A DNA stretch of 64,000 nucleotides from Microbacterium sufflavum (GCF_023091155.1 NZ_JAHWXK010000001.1:2480001-2544000), one strand, 5' to 3'; shown: positions 1 through 8,750, counted from the first letter of the stretch. The notes: a model not told the origin generated them from the sequence alone. Numbers and translations are program-made.

Positions 1-84
1 GTCTTCCGCAGAATCCAGGAGGGCGTTGATGTTCGCGCGGACGAGGGTGGAGATCCGTCCGAAGATGGACTGCTTGGCGGTCAT
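1..84 (-). CDS. pspA: PspA/IM30 family protein, N-terminal fragment
   Basis: Only the first 28 codons are inside the window; the gene continues beyond base 1. The start ATG (complement of 82-84) is preceded by an AAAGGAA ribosome binding site. The visible start MTAKQSIFGRISTL followed by a helical segment containing NINALLDSAED is typical of the PspA/IM30/Vipp1 family, membrane-remodelling proteins that protect the inner membrane under envelope stress. It lies 59 nt downstream of the TPM-domain gene on the same strand and is probably cotranscribed with it. Family assignment is by recognition of the N-terminus only, since the coiled-coil body is not visible. Confidence 0.8.
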   Translation of the reverse strand, partial: MTAKQSIFGRISTLVRANINALLDSAED

Positions 85-143
85 GCGTGGTTCCTTTCAG
101 AGGGTCGTCGTAAAGAGCGTGTCGTACGTGTCTGTGCGGGGGA

Positions 144-2165
144 TCAGAAGCGTCGCCCCCCGGAGCGTCCGCGGCTGCCTCCGCCTCCGAAGCCGGAGCT
201 GCGGAAACCGCCGCCGCCGGAGGAGCGCCAGCCGCTGCTGCTGCGACGCGAGGACCCGCCCCCGCCGCCCGCCAGCAGTCCGCCGATGATCCCGCCGAGG
301 ATGTCGCCGCCGATGCCGGAGCCGCCCGAGCCGGTCGAGCCGCCGAAGAGCCCGCCCCAGCTGTCGTCGGCGGCCACGGCCGGGCCGTACGAGCGCACGT
401 CGGACTCGGCCGCCGCGGTCGCCTGTCTGGCGAGGTCGAGCGCCCTGGTCGCCTCGGCGAGTGCCCGCTCGACGTCGGTCGTGCGCAGGCTCAGCGCCTG
501 CGTGAGTGCGGCCTCGGCGCTCGCGAGGCGCGTCCGCGCGGCGGAGCCGACCGTGCCGCGGCGGGTCTCGATGAACTCCCTCGTCGCGCGGATCTCGGAG
601 TTCGCCTGGGCCAGCGTGGGCTCGAGCAGCTGTTGCGCACGGCGCGCGCGGTCGACGGCCTCTCGCCCCTGCGCGAGCGCGGCGTCGATCTGCGTGTTCG
701 CGGCCGTGAGCGCGTCGAGTGCGCGCTGCGGATTCTTCGCCGTGCCGGTCAGATCGGCCTGTGCGACCTGCAGCTGCTGGGCGGTGGCGGAGGCCGCGGC
801 GGCGATCGCGCCGGACGGGTCGGGCAGCTGCGCGGCGGCGGCGAGGTCGGACTGCAGCTCCGCGACCAGGGCGGTGGCGGCCCGCTGCGTGGCGGACAGC
901 TCCGTGCCGAGCGCCACGATCGCCCGCACCAGTTGGCCGGCCTGCGCCACGGACTGCTCCGCGGTGCGGATCGCGAACGCCGCCTCGCCCGATCGCCCGG
1001 CGGCGATCGCCTGCTCGGCAGCCTGGATCGAGCGGTCGGCGAGGGCTGCACGCTCCTGCGCCTGCGTCGGGTTGTCGGCCACCGTGGCGAACGCGGCCGG
1101 ATCGTACGCGGCCGAGAGCGCGGCGAGCGACGAGGCGGCGGTCGGCAGCAGCGGGGTCAGTGCGGCGCGCTCTCCGCGCACGCGCTCGAGCTCCTGCGGC
1201 GCGTTCTGCTCCAGCTGGCGCAGTGCGTCGAACGCCTCGGTGTTCTCGTCGAGCACGCGGTCGATCTCGTCGGCGAGCTGGATGATGCGGATGTGCCACG
1301 CCCGGCGGTCATGGACGGAGTCCTCGATCTCGTCGTCGAGCTTCTGCCGCAGGTCGAACGCCTCCGCGATCTTCGCCTTGGCCTCGTCGACCGCGCGCGT
1401 GAACTCGGCCGTCGCCCCGTCGCCGAACTGCGCCACCGCGAAGCCGAGCTCCTCGCGGCTGGACGTGATGGCGTCGTCGGCCTGCACGAGCGCGGCACCG
1501 GCCTGCTGCTCGACCTGCGCGTCGGTGAGCGTGGAGAACGGGTCGGCGGGGTCGGGGGTCTCGGGCATCGCGCCGCGCTCGCGGATGGCGGCGTTGCGCC
1601 GCGCACGGCGGACGAGCGAGACCACGAGCCAGATCAGCAGCAACACGACGACGACCGCGACCACGATGAGCGTCACCCGCAGGGCACCCGCGCCGCCGTC
1701 GCCCTGGATCCGGTCGGCCGCGAGGGTGATCGCGCCCGCCCAGTCCCCGGCTCCCGCGAGCGGTGCGATGTCGTTCTCGATGCCGTCGAGCTGGCTGTTG
1801 CTCAGCGGACCGGAGGAGTCGGCGGAGATGTAGAGGCTGCGGCCGTCGACCGCGATCGCGAGCAGGTACTGCGACGGGCCGAGGTTGTTCGCCGACGCCA
1901 CCGCGTCGGCCCAGTCCGCGCTGTCGGAGGGGTTGGTGAAGTCGTCGACGAGGACGACGAAGAGGTCGGCCGAGGAGTTGGCCGAGAGCTCCTGCAAGCG
2001 GGTCTCGACCGTGCTCTTCTCGGACGGGCTCAGGACCCCGGCCTGATCGGTGACGTACCCGGCGTCGAGCGTGAGCGGATCGGTGGCGGAGGCGGCGGAC
2101 GTGCTGAACGTCCCGATCATCGCGGCCAGCAGAAGTGCGGCCAGCGCAAGCCACCGTTTCGTCAT
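144..2165 (-). CDS. TPM-domain membrane protein with glycine-rich tail
   Basis: This 673-residue protein starts with a signal peptide (about 1-27, ending SASA), followed by a TPM/Psb32 domain (about 30-160, with DLFVVLVDDF), a single membrane segment (about 163-187, rich in V/L/I), a long alanine-rich helical and probably coiled-coil region (about 205-600), and a glycine/serine/arginine-rich tail. TPM domains are found in envelope proteins such as YgcG. Placement directly upstream of pspA suggests a role in envelope stress together with PspA, as seen in other actinobacteria; this is inference. The ATG has a GGAGGGA ribosome binding site. The gene is divergent from the DUF3097 gene. Confidence 0.85.
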   Translation of the reverse strand: MTKRWLALAALLLAAMIGTFSTSAASATDPLTLDAGYVTDQAGVLSPSEKSTVETRLQELSANSSADLFVVLVDDFTNPSDSADWADAVASANNLGPSQYLLAIAVDGRSLYISADSSGPLSNSQLDGIENDIAPLAGAGDWAGAITLAADRIQGDGGAGALRVTLIVVAVVVVLLLIWLVVSLVRRARRNAAIRERGAMPETPDPADPFSTLTDAQVEQQAGAALVQADDAITSSREELGFAVAQFGDGATAEFTRAVDEAKAKIAEAFDLRQKLDDEIEDSVHDRRAWHIRIIQLADEIDRVLDENTEAFDALRQLEQNAPQELERVRGERAALTPLLPTAASSLAALSAAYDPAAFATVADNPTQAQERAALADRSIQAAEQAIAAGRSGEAAFAIRTAEQSVAQAGQLVRAIVALGTELSATQRAATALVAELQSDLAAAAQLPDPSGAIAAAASATAQQLQVAQADLTGTAKNPQRALDALTAANTQIDAALAQGREAVDRARRAQQLLEPTLAQANSEIRATREFIETRRGTVGSAARTRLASAEAALTQALSLRTTDVERALAEATRALDLARQATAAAESDVRSYGPAVAADDSWGGLFGGSTGSGGSGIGGDILGGIIGGLLAGGGGGSSRRSSSGWRSSGGGGFRSSGFGGGGSRGRSGGRRF

Positions 2166-2274
2166 CGTGTTCCCTCCGACCGGCAGCCGAGCCCCATGTC
2201 ACGAGTCTATGCACTGGGTACGACACGCGACAGCGCCGCGGTGCGCATCGCCGTTCGCCGTCAGCGGAGACACA

Positions 2275-2287
2275 TACGCTGGAGGGC
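2275..2287 (+). promoter_or_regulatory. -10 box for leaderless DUF3097 transcript
   Basis: TACGCT at 2275-2280 is followed by 7 nt and the ATG at 2288, the spacing expected for a leaderless actinobacterial transcript. The same layout recurs at many starts in this window. Confidence 0.5.
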
Positions 2288-3127
2288 ATGGACGACAGGT
2301 ACGGATCCGATGTGCTGGCGTCGGGCTGGCGCGAACGCGGAGCGAAGCAGGTGCCGATCGTCCCGGCCGAGATCGACCTCGTGGTCGAGGTCGCCGCGGA
2401 CGGCTACTGCGGCGCGGTGACGCGCGTGCAGGGCGGCACCGTCGAGCTCGAGGACTGGAAGGGGCGCAAGCGCCTCTTCCCGCTCGGCGGCGGCTTCCTG
2501 ATCGACGGCGCGCCCGTGCGGCTGACCGTCCCCGCCGCGAAGGAGCAGGGACCGCGACGCACGGCCTCCGGCTCGTTCGCGGTCGCCGACCAGCGCGCCA
2601 GGACCGCGCTTCCCAGCCGCATCCTCGTCGAGGGACGCCACGATGCCGAGCTGGTCGAGAAGGTGTGGGGCGCCGACCTGCGGGTGGAGGGCGTCGTGGT
2701 GGAGTATCTGCAGGGCGTCGACCTGCTCGACGAGCTCCTCGCCGCCGAGCCGCCCAGCCGCGAGCGGCGCTACGGCGTGCTGGTGGACCACCTCGTGCCG
2801 GGATCGAAGGAGTCGCGCATCGCCGAGGCCGTGGCCCGCGGACCCCACGGTCGGCACGTGCGCATCGTCGGCCACCCGTTCGTCGACGTGTGGCAGTGCG
2901 TCACCCCGCGGTCGCTGGGCATCGCGGCGTGGCCCGAGATCCCGCGCGGCGTGGACTGGAAGACGGGCATCTGCCGCGCGTTCGGATGGCCGCACGAGAC
3001 CCAGGCCGACACCGCGCGGGCCTGGCAGCACATCCTGTCCAAGGTCACCACGTATCGCGACCTCGAACCCGCGCTGCTCGGCCGTGTGGAGGAGTTGATC
3101 GACTTCGTCACGGAGCCGGCGGGCTAG
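2288..3127 (+). CDS. DUF3097 family protein
   Basis: This 279-residue protein of the actinobacterial DUF3097 family has no established function. The start at MDDRYGSDVL was chosen because it begins 7 nt after a TACGCT -10 box and matches the family's usual N-terminus; a longer reading frame upstream is ignored. Recognisable segments include RILVEGRHDAELVEKVWG and YGVLVDHLVPGSKES, which resemble TOPRIM-type acidic motifs (E and DxL) in layout; that resemblance is my inference. It is followed 44 nt later by trmB on the same strand. No membrane segment or signal peptide is visible. Confidence 0.85.
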   Translation: MDDRYGSDVLASGWRERGAKQVPIVPAEIDLVVEVAADGYCGAVTRVQGGTVELEDWKGRKRLFPLGGGFLIDGAPVRLTVPAAKEQGPRRTASGSFAVADQRARTALPSRILVEGRHDAELVEKVWGADLRVEGVVVEYLQGVDLLDELLAAEPPSRERRYGVLVDHLVPGSKESRIAEAVARGPHGRHVRIVGHPFVDVWQCVTPRSLGIAAWPEIPRGVDWKTGICRAFGWPHETQADTARAWQHILSKVTTYRDLEPALLGRVEELIDFVTEPAG

Positions 3128-3159
3128 CGCTCCGGTCCGGGCGGCGGAGCGCCGACGGC

Positions 3160-3171
3160 TACCCTGGAACC
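3160..3171 (+). promoter_or_regulatory. -10 box for leaderless trmB transcript
   Basis: TACCCT at 3160-3165, then 6 nt, then the trmB ATG at 3172. No Shine-Dalgarno-like alternative fits better. Confidence 0.5.
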
Positions 3172-3897
3172 ATGCCCGAACCCCGCACGTTCCGCGACGA
3201 ACCGGTGTCTTTCGTGCGCCGCAGCGGCCGGATGTCCGACGCGCAGGAGCGCGCCTTCGCCGAGCTCGGCCCGCAGTACCTGCTGGACGTGCCGCGCGAC
3301 GTGGCCTGGACCTCGGTGCACCCGGAAGCACGGCTCGACCCCGCGGCCGAGTACGGCAGGCACGCCGACCTGTACGTCGAGATCGGCTCGGGCCAGGGCC
3401 ACGCGATCGTCGCCGCCGCGACCTCCCGCCCGGACGACGACTTCCTGGCGGTCGAGGTGTTCCGGGCGGGACTCGCGCGCACCATGCTCGATGCCGACCG
3501 GGAGGGCGCGCGCAATCTCCGCGTGGTCGAGGCCAACGCGCCGGAGGTGCTGTCGTCGTACCTGCCCGAGGGTGCCGCGCGCGAGGTGTGGATCTTCTTC
3601 CCCGACCCCTGGCACAAGAAGCGGCACACCAAGCGCCGCCTCGTCCGTGCGGGCTTCGGTGCGACCGCGGCCAGGGCGCTGCGCGACGGCGGTCTGCTGC
3701 GGCTCGCGACCGACTGGGAGGACTATGCGCTCCAGATGCGCGAGGTGCTCGACGAGGATCCGCTCTTCGAGCGCGCGTTCGACGGTGAGTGGGCGGAGCG
3801 CTTCGACGGGCGCGTGATGACGGCCTTCGAGCGGAAGGGCATCGCGAAGGGACGCGACATCCGCGACCTCGTGTACCGTCGGCGGGCGCGCGCGTGA
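3172..3897 (+). CDS. trmB: tRNA (guanine-N7-)-methyltransferase TrmB
   Basis: TrmB transfers a methyl group from S-adenosylmethionine to N7 of G46 in the variable loop of tRNAs. The 241-residue protein has the Rossmann SAM-binding motif YVEIGSGQGH (about residues 65-75) and the family hallmark IFFPDPWHKKRHTKRR (about 141-157), which carries the catalytic Asp and tRNA-binding basic residues. The ATG was chosen because it follows a TACCCT box by 6 nt; the reading frame extends upstream over the DUF3097 gene but has no family similarity there. The stop overlaps the GTG start of the next gene (GTGA), suggesting translational coupling. Confidence 0.95.
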   Translation: MPEPRTFRDEPVSFVRRSGRMSDAQERAFAELGPQYLLDVPRDVAWTSVHPEARLDPAAEYGRHADLYVEIGSGQGHAIVAAATSRPDDDFLAVEVFRAGLARTMLDADREGARNLRVVEANAPEVLSSYLPEGAAREVWIFFPDPWHKKRHTKRRLVRAGFGATAARALRDGGLLRLATDWEDYALQMREVLDEDPLFERAFDGEWAERFDGRVMTAFERKGIAKGRDIRDLVYRRRARA

Positions 3898-4778
3898 CCC
3901 TGCCCGCGACGGCCACCTCCCTCCGTGCGGGCGGCGTGGTGGCGGCCGCGCTCGTGTGCGCCGCGGCTCCGGCGTTCTTCGTGCTGGAACTGCCCTGGCT
4001 CGGGTGGCTGCTGCTCGCGGTCGGCCTCGCGGCGGCGTGGGTCGCGGAGCGCTCGGGGAACTCCCGACGGACGGACGCTGCGGAGGCGGGCGCGGTGCCG
4101 GAAGACGGGCGGCGACGGACCCCGTCGCTCACGCGCGACCTGTCGCTCATCGCGGTCGGCATGCTGATCGTGAGCGTCATCCCGCTCGCCGCGGAGCTGG
4201 ACAACCTCGCGATGCTGCGGTTCACCCTCGCGCTGGGCGGCGCGGTCGCCGTGCCGTACCTGATCTCCCGCTTCGTGTACCGCGAGCGGGCGATCTCGTT
4301 CCCGTGGCGCACGGGGCGGCGCTGGGGACGGCTCCAGTGGGGCTGGCTGGTGGCGGTGCTCGTGCTGGGCTGGCTGATCCTGCCGTACTACTTCATCAGC
4401 AGCGGCGTGTATCAGAACTGGCCGGTGGTCGACACGCCCGACCTCATCGCCCGCCTGTTCGTCGGCGTCGGCGCGGTCGGCATCTGGGACGAGCTGTTCT
4501 TCATCTGCACCGTCTTCGCCCTGCTGCGGCGGCACTTCCCGGACGCCCTGGCGAACGTGCTCCAGTCGATCGTGTTCGTGTCGTTCCTGTGGGAGCTCGG
4601 CTATCGCGAGTGGGGGCCGCTGCTGACCATCCCGTTCGCGCTGCTGCAGGGCTTCATCTTCCTCCGCACGCACTCTCTCGCCTACGTGGTGACCGTCCAC
4701 CTGCTGTTCGACGCCGTCGTGTTCGCGGTCCTCGTGCACGCTCACAACCCCGGGCTGCTTCCGGTCTTCCTCGTGTGA
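3894..4778 (+). CDS. CPBP-like intramembrane protein
   Basis: This is a 294-residue polytopic membrane protein, with about seven hydrophobic segments, starting at the GTG that overlaps the trmB stop. The C-terminal half resembles the CPBP/CAAX-protease family: WDELFFICTVFALLRR sits where the EExxxR motif is expected and HLLFDAVVF where the last His motif lies. The first Glu is Asp and the expected Arg is Ile, so protease activity is doubtful; it may be a degenerate relative. A hydrophilic loop (about residues 50-80) separates the first two helices from the rest. Substrate unknown. Confidence 0.65.
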   Translation: MTLPATATSLRAGGVVAAALVCAAAPAFFVLELPWLGWLLLAVGLAAAWVAERSGNSRRTDAAEAGAVPEDGRRRTPSLTRDLSLIAVGMLIVSVIPLAAELDNLAMLRFTLALGGAVAVPYLISRFVYRERAISFPWRTGRRWGRLQWGWLVAVLVLGWLILPYYFISSGVYQNWPVVDTPDLIARLFVGVGAVGIWDELFFICTVFALLRRHFPDALANVLQSIVFVSFLWELGYREWGPLLTIPFALLQGFIFLRTHSLAYVVTVHLLFDAVVFAVLVHAHNPGLLPVFLV

Positions 4779-4818
4779 GCGGCTTGCCCCGCAGCGCCTC
4801 GCGACGGGACAATCGGGT

Positions 4819-5211
4819 GTGCTCATCGTCGGACTCGTCCTCGCCGCGGCCGCTGCGGCCTTCCACGTCTTCATCTTCGCGCTCGAGTCCCTGCGCTGGA
4901 CCGAGCCGGAGACCCGCAAGATCTTCGGCGTCGCGAGCGAGGCCGACGCCGTGACCATGAAGCAGCTCGCGTTCAACCAGGGCTTCTACAACCTGTTCCT
5001 GGCGCTCACGACGCTGCTCGGCATCGGTCTCGTGATCGTCGGCGCGGCCACGGTGGGTGTGACGCTCGTGCTGGCCGGCACGGGAATGATGCTGGCCGCG
5101 GCCCTCGTCCTGGTGCTCTCCGATCGCTCGAAAGCACGCGCCGCGGCGATGCAGGGAACCCTGCCGCTGCTCGCCGTGCTCGCGACCGCGATCGGGCTCG
5201 GCCTGGGCTGA
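4819..5211 (+). CDS. DUF1304 family membrane protein
   Basis: A 130-residue protein with four predicted transmembrane helices and the DUF1304 pattern: a first helix with HVFIFALES, then FNQGFYNLFLA, which is very conserved in the family. Function is not established. It starts at GTG 4819, 40 nt after the preceding membrane-protein gene, with no strong ribosome binding site. DinB follows after 50 nt on the same strand. Confidence 0.85.
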   Translation: MLIVGLVLAAAAAAFHVFIFALESLRWTEPETRKIFGVASEADAVTMKQLAFNQGFYNLFLALTTLLGIGLVIVGAATVGVTLVLAGTGMMLAAALVLVLSDRSKARAAAMQGTLPLLAVLATAIGLGLG

Positions 5212-5261
5212 ACCCCGGCGCGAGGGGTGACTTTCCCACGCACAGCCGCCACACTCGGTGC

Positions 5262-6338
5262 ATGGCCGAGTGGGTGCTGCACGTGGACATGGACCAGTTC
5301 ATCGCCGCCGTCGAGGTGCTGCGCCGCCCCGAGCTCGCCGGTCGACCCGTGATCGTCGGAGGGCGGGGCGACCCCACCGAACGCGCCGTCGTCTCCACCG
5401 CCTCGTACGAGGCGAGGGCCTACGGGATCGGCTCGGGCATGCCGTTGAAGATCGCCGCGCGCAAGGCGCCGGAGGACGCGGTGTTCCTTCCGGTCGACCA
5501 CGAGGAGTACGAGCGGGCGTCGGACGCGGTGATGTCGGCGCTGCGGGAGCTGCCGGGCGTGGTGGTGGAGGTGCTCGGCTGGGACGAGTGCTTCCTCGGT
5601 GTCTCTACCGACGACCCGGAAGGGGTCGCGCGGGCGGCGCAGGCGGCGGTGCGGGAGGCGACCGCACTGCACTGCTCGGTCGGCATCGGGGACAACAAGG
5701 TGCGCGCCAAGATCGCGACCGAGTTCGGAAAGCCGCGGGGGCTGTTCCGCCTCACGTCCGACAACTGGTTCGAGGTGATGGGCGAGCGCGGGACGAGAGA
5801 GCTGTGGGGGATCGGCCCCAAGGTGCAGAAGCGTCTGGCTGGGCACGGCATCACGACCGTGCGCGAGCTGGCCGACGCGGACGAGCAGGAGCTGATCGCC
5901 GAATTCGGGCCGCGGATGGGCGTGTGGTACCACGGCCTCGGCTCCGGGCTCGGGCCCACCGCGGTCGACGACACCCCCTGGGTCGCCCGCAGTCACAGCC
6001 GGGAGACCACCTACCAGCAGAACCTCACGACGCCCGAGCAGGTGGAGGCGGCGCTCCGGGAGCTCGCCGGACAGGCCTTCGACGACTGCGCGAAGGAGGG
6101 GCGGGCCGTCGTGCGTGTGCACCTCAAGGTGCGCTACGCCCCGTTCGACACCAAAACCTTCGGCCACAAGCTGCCCGCCCCCGCCACCCGCCGCGACGAG
6201 GTGGTGGCGGAGGCCCTGCGGCTCGGCGCCACCCTCGACCCCGCGCGGGAGGTGCGGCTGCTCGGCGTGCGGGCGGAGATGACGCCGCCGGACACCCCGG
6301 ACACGGTGGAGCGTACCCCCGTGCGCGGCCGCCTCTGA
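5262..6338 (+). CDS. dinB: Y-family DNA polymerase IV, DinB2-like
   Basis: This 358-residue translesion polymerase has the catalytic Asp9 (HVDMDQF) and Asp108-Glu109 (GWDECF), the helix-hairpin-helix region (LWGIGPKVQKRL, about 185-200) and a little-finger domain with RSHSRETTYQQNL. Two features set it apart from canonical DinB. The steric-gate position, Phe13 in E. coli, is Ile14 here (DMDQFIAAVE). The C-terminus (TPDTVERTPVRGRL) lacks a recognisable beta-clamp-binding motif. Both traits match the mycobacterial DinB2 group, whose M. smegmatis member has Leu14 and inserts ribonucleotides; equivalent activity here is inferred. No LexA-type box was recognised upstream. Confidence 0.93.
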   Translation: MAEWVLHVDMDQFIAAVEVLRRPELAGRPVIVGGRGDPTERAVVSTASYEARAYGIGSGMPLKIAARKAPEDAVFLPVDHEEYERASDAVMSALRELPGVVVEVLGWDECFLGVSTDDPEGVARAAQAAVREATALHCSVGIGDNKVRAKIATEFGKPRGLFRLTSDNWFEVMGERGTRELWGIGPKVQKRLAGHGITTVRELADADEQELIAEFGPRMGVWYHGLGSGLGPTAVDDTPWVARSHSRETTYQQNLTTPEQVEAALRELAGQAFDDCAKEGRAVVRVHLKVRYAPFDTKTFGHKLPAPATRRDEVVAEALRLGATLDPAREVRLLGVRAEMTPPDTPDTVERTPVRGRL

Positions 6339-6340
6339 CC

Positions 6341-6742
6341 TCAGTCGCGGATGACCGCGGCGACCGCGCTCACCTCGATCAGGGCGCCGGGGACGCCGAG
6401 CCCTGCCACGAGGGCGGCTGTCACGAGCGGCGGCGCCCCCTCGCGCGCCAGCGTGGGTGCCACGGCACCGTACGCGGCGCGGAGATCGGCATCCTGATGG
6501 ATCAGGATCGTCCAGCTGAGGACGTCGTCGAGCGCCGCGCCCGTCGACTCGAGCGCCACCCGCGCGTTCTGCACCGCGCGCACGGACTGCTCGCCGACGT
6601 CGGTCGAGACGACGGCACCGGACTCGTCGACGCCGTTCTGGCCCCCGACGTAGATGGTCGTCGCCCCGGGAGGCACGACCGCGACATGGCTGAAGGCCGG
6701 GCTGGCCACGAGGCCGGCCGGCTGCGTGAGTGTGATCTGCAT
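6341..6742 (-). CDS. RidA family protein
   Basis: This 133-residue protein of the YjgF/YER057c/UK114 family is a small trimeric enzyme group whose RidA members hydrolyse reactive enamine/imine intermediates. Family features seen are VGGQNGVDESGAVVS, the central AVQNARVALE helix, and a C-terminal PGALIEVSAVAAV, matching the usual ALVEIEAIA pattern. The classical RidA active-site Arg of the R(N)G-type motif is not clear, so it may be a Rid subfamily member with another role. The start ATG has a GGAGGA site. It converges on dinB with only 2 nt between stops. Confidence 0.85.
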   Translation of the reverse strand: MQITLTQPAGLVASPAFSHVAVVPPGATTIYVGGQNGVDESGAVVSTDVGEQSVRAVQNARVALESTGAALDDVLSWTILIHQDADLRAAYGAVAPTLAREGAPPLVTAALVAGLGVPGALIEVSAVAAVIRD

Positions 6743-6777
6743 GCGCGCATCCTCCTCCCTGCCACCGACATCGGCAT

Positions 6778-7050
6778 TCAGACCCGGGTCCGCTGCCACG
6801 TCGGCCGACCGTGGAGCGTGCGGATGGTCCACGGACCGTGAGGGCGCGCGGCGGGGTTCGCGCCCCCACGACCGTGCCCTTCGGGAGGGCCCCAGACGAT
6901 CGCGAGATCGAGCACGTCGGTGCCGTCGGACTTCGGCGGCACGGTGGGACGATACTCGCGGTGGGAGCGCTGCCGCACCGGGTGGCGCGCGAGTTCACCC
7001 GGGTGATCGGCGGGGCGGCCCGGCCGGAAGCGCGCGGCGCGTCGGTCCAC
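6778..7050 (-). CDS. Possible small hypothetical ORF upstream of the RidA gene
   Basis: The 343-nt gap between ridA and the SulP gene holds this 90-codon reading frame on the ridA strand, ending 35 nt before the ridA start. About 84 percent of third positions are G or C, similar to real genes nearby, but high GC alone often produces that. A GTG at about codon 37 would give a 54-residue protein containing SDGTDVLDLAIVWG; neither start has a good ribosome binding site. I do not recognise the sequence. It may be spurious or a decayed gene. Confidence 0.25.
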   Translation of the reverse strand: MDRRAARFRPGRPADHPGELARHPVRQRSHREYRPTVPPKSDGTDVLDLAIVWGPPEGHGRGGANPAARPHGPWTIRTLHGRPTWQRTRV

Positions 7051-7055
7051 CGCAG

Positions 7056-7061
7056 TACGCT
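7056..7061 (+). promoter_or_regulatory. -10 box upstream of SulP gene
   Basis: TACGCT lies 24 nt before the SulP ATG, leaving room for a short leader that carries the GGAGGGAG ribosome binding site. No convincing -35 element was recognised. Confidence 0.3.
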
Positions 7062-7085
7062 TCCCTCACGGTGGAGGGAGAACGG

Positions 7086-8750
7086 ATGGGCGCGAGGCGC
7101 AGGCCGCCCTGGCTGCTCAGCACTCTCGACGGGTATCGACGCGGATGGGTGACGGGCGACGTCGTCGCCGGTCTCGCCGCGGGAGCCGTGGTCGTGCCGC
7201 AGGCGATGGCCTATGCGACGATCGCCAACCTCCCCGTGCAGGTGGGCCTCTACACGTGCATCGTGCCGATGCTGGTGTACGCGGTGCTGGGCGGCAGTCG
7301 CGCCATGAGCGTGTCGACCACGTCGACCATCGCCACGCTGACCGCCACGACCCTGGTCTCGGCCGGGGTCGCCGCGGGGTCGGACGACGCCCTCGGCTCG
7401 CTCATGATGCTCACGCTCCTCGTGGGCGCGATCCTGCTGCTGGCGCGGCTGTGCCGCCTCGGGAGCCTGGTGGAGAACATCAGCGGGGCGACCGTTCTGG
7501 GGCTCAAGATCGGGGTCGGTGCGACCGTGGCCGTCGGGCAGCTGCCGAAACTCCTGGGAGAGACGTTCGACTTCTCCGGACACGGCTTCCTGCGGTCGCT
7601 CGTCGCCGTGGGCGAGGCGGCGGCGAGTGTGAACCCGGCGACCGTGCTGCTGTCGGCCGGATCGATCGCGGTGCTGCTGCTGTGCCGCCGCTTCCTCCCC
7701 CGGGTCCCCGGCGCCCTGGTGGTCGTGCTCGGCGGCATCCTCCTGGTGGGCCTGGGCCACGTCGACCGGCTCGGCGTCGATCTGATCGAACCGGTCCCCA
7801 GCGGCCTTCCCGTGCCCGGGGTGCCCGACTTCGCACAGGCTCCCGTCCTCGTTCCCGGTGCCCTCGCGATCGCCGTGATGGCGTTCCTCGAGTCGGCGGC
7901 GGTCGCCCGCAGCCTGCGACGGCCCGCCGAGCCTCCGATCGACAGCGACCAGGAGCTGCTCGCCACGGGCGCGGCCAACACGGTCGGCTCGTTCTTCGCC
8001 GCGATGCCGGCCGCCGGGGGCTTCTCCCAGAGCGCGGTGAACCAGGGCGCCGGGGCGCGCACCCAACTCGCGACGCTCGTCACCGTGGTCCTCGCGGTGC
8101 TCGTGGCGCTGTTCCTCGGCCCGGTCCTGAGCCTGCTGCCGGAGGCCACCCTCGCCGCGCTGGTGTTCATCGCGGTCGTCGGACTGGTCGACGTGCCGCA
8201 GCTCGTGCGCTGGTTCCGGATCAGCCGCACGGACTTCTGGATCGCGACCGCGGTCGCGGTGATCGGACTGACGGCCGGGCTGCTCCCGGCCGTCGCGATC
8301 GGGGTGGTCGTGACGCTGGTCCTGGTGCTGCGCGAGCTGAACGTGCCGCGGGTGCGCGTGACGACGCGCGTGGGCCCCGTGGTCGCGATCGAGCTGGAGC
8401 GGGGACTGTACACCGCGAACGCCCTCGCGAACGAACGGCTCGTGCTCGACACCGTCGCGGGTCTGCAGCCCCCGGTGACCGCGGTGGTGCTCGGGCTGCA
8501 GCAGCAGACGGCGGTGTCCATCACCGTGCTCGACGCGCTGGAGGAACTGGATCGCGAGCTTGCGCAGCGGGGGGTGACGATGCACGTCGCGGCCCTGCCT
8601 GACGGGGCGGCGGAGGTCGCCGGGCGGGTGCCCTGGTTCGCGGGACTGGAACGGCAGGGACGGGTGCACGCGACCGTCGACATCGGGGTGGGCACCGCCG
8701 GCGGCGTGCAGGGCGACGTGCACCCGGACGACGCCCGCGACGACCGCTGA
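7086..8750 (+). CDS. SulP family inorganic anion transporter (first copy)
   Basis: This 554-residue member of the SLC26/SulP family transports sulfate, bicarbonate or other anions. The N-terminal motif PQAMAYATIANLPVQVGLYT (about 38-57) is the SulP signature; about 12-14 hydrophobic segments follow, then a C-terminal cytoplasmic STAS-like domain (about 420-540). The start ATG has a strong GGAGGGAG site. It sits 195 nt upstream of a LuxR-type regulator on the same strand. A second, clearly different SulP gene lies 5 kb away on the opposite strand. Linkage to a sulfatase gene downstream suggests sulfate as substrate, but that is inference. Confidence 0.9.
   Translation: MGARRRPPWLLSTLDGYRRGWVTGDVVAGLAAGAVVVPQAMAYATIANLPVQVGLYTCIVPMLVYAVLGGSRAMSVSTTSTIATLTATTLVSAGVAAGSDDALGSLMMLTLLVGAILLLARLCRLGSLVENISGATVLGLKIGVGATVAVGQLPKLLGETFDFSGHGFLRSLVAVGEAAASVNPATVLLSAGSIAVLLLCRRFLPRVPGALVVVLGGILLVGLGHVDRLGVDLIEPVPSGLPVPGVPDFAQAPVLVPGALAIAVMAFLESAAVARSLRRPAEPPIDSDQELLATGAANTVGSFFAAMPAAGGFSQSAVNQGAGARTQLATLVTVVLAVLVALFLGPVLSLLPEATLAALVFIAVVGLVDVPQLVRWFRISRTDFWIATAVAVIGLTAGLLPAVAIGVVVTLVLVLRELNVPRVRVTTRVGPVVAIELERGLYTANALANERLVLDTVAGLQPPVTAVVLGLQQQTAVSITVLDALEELDRELAQRGVTMHVAALPDGAAEVAGRVPWFAGLERQGRVHATVDIGVGTAGGVQGDVHPDDARDDR

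Noticed and set aside
6811-7152. Forward ORF overlapping the SulP start
   Set aside because: It runs out of frame into the SulP gene and has no ribosome binding site or family similarity.
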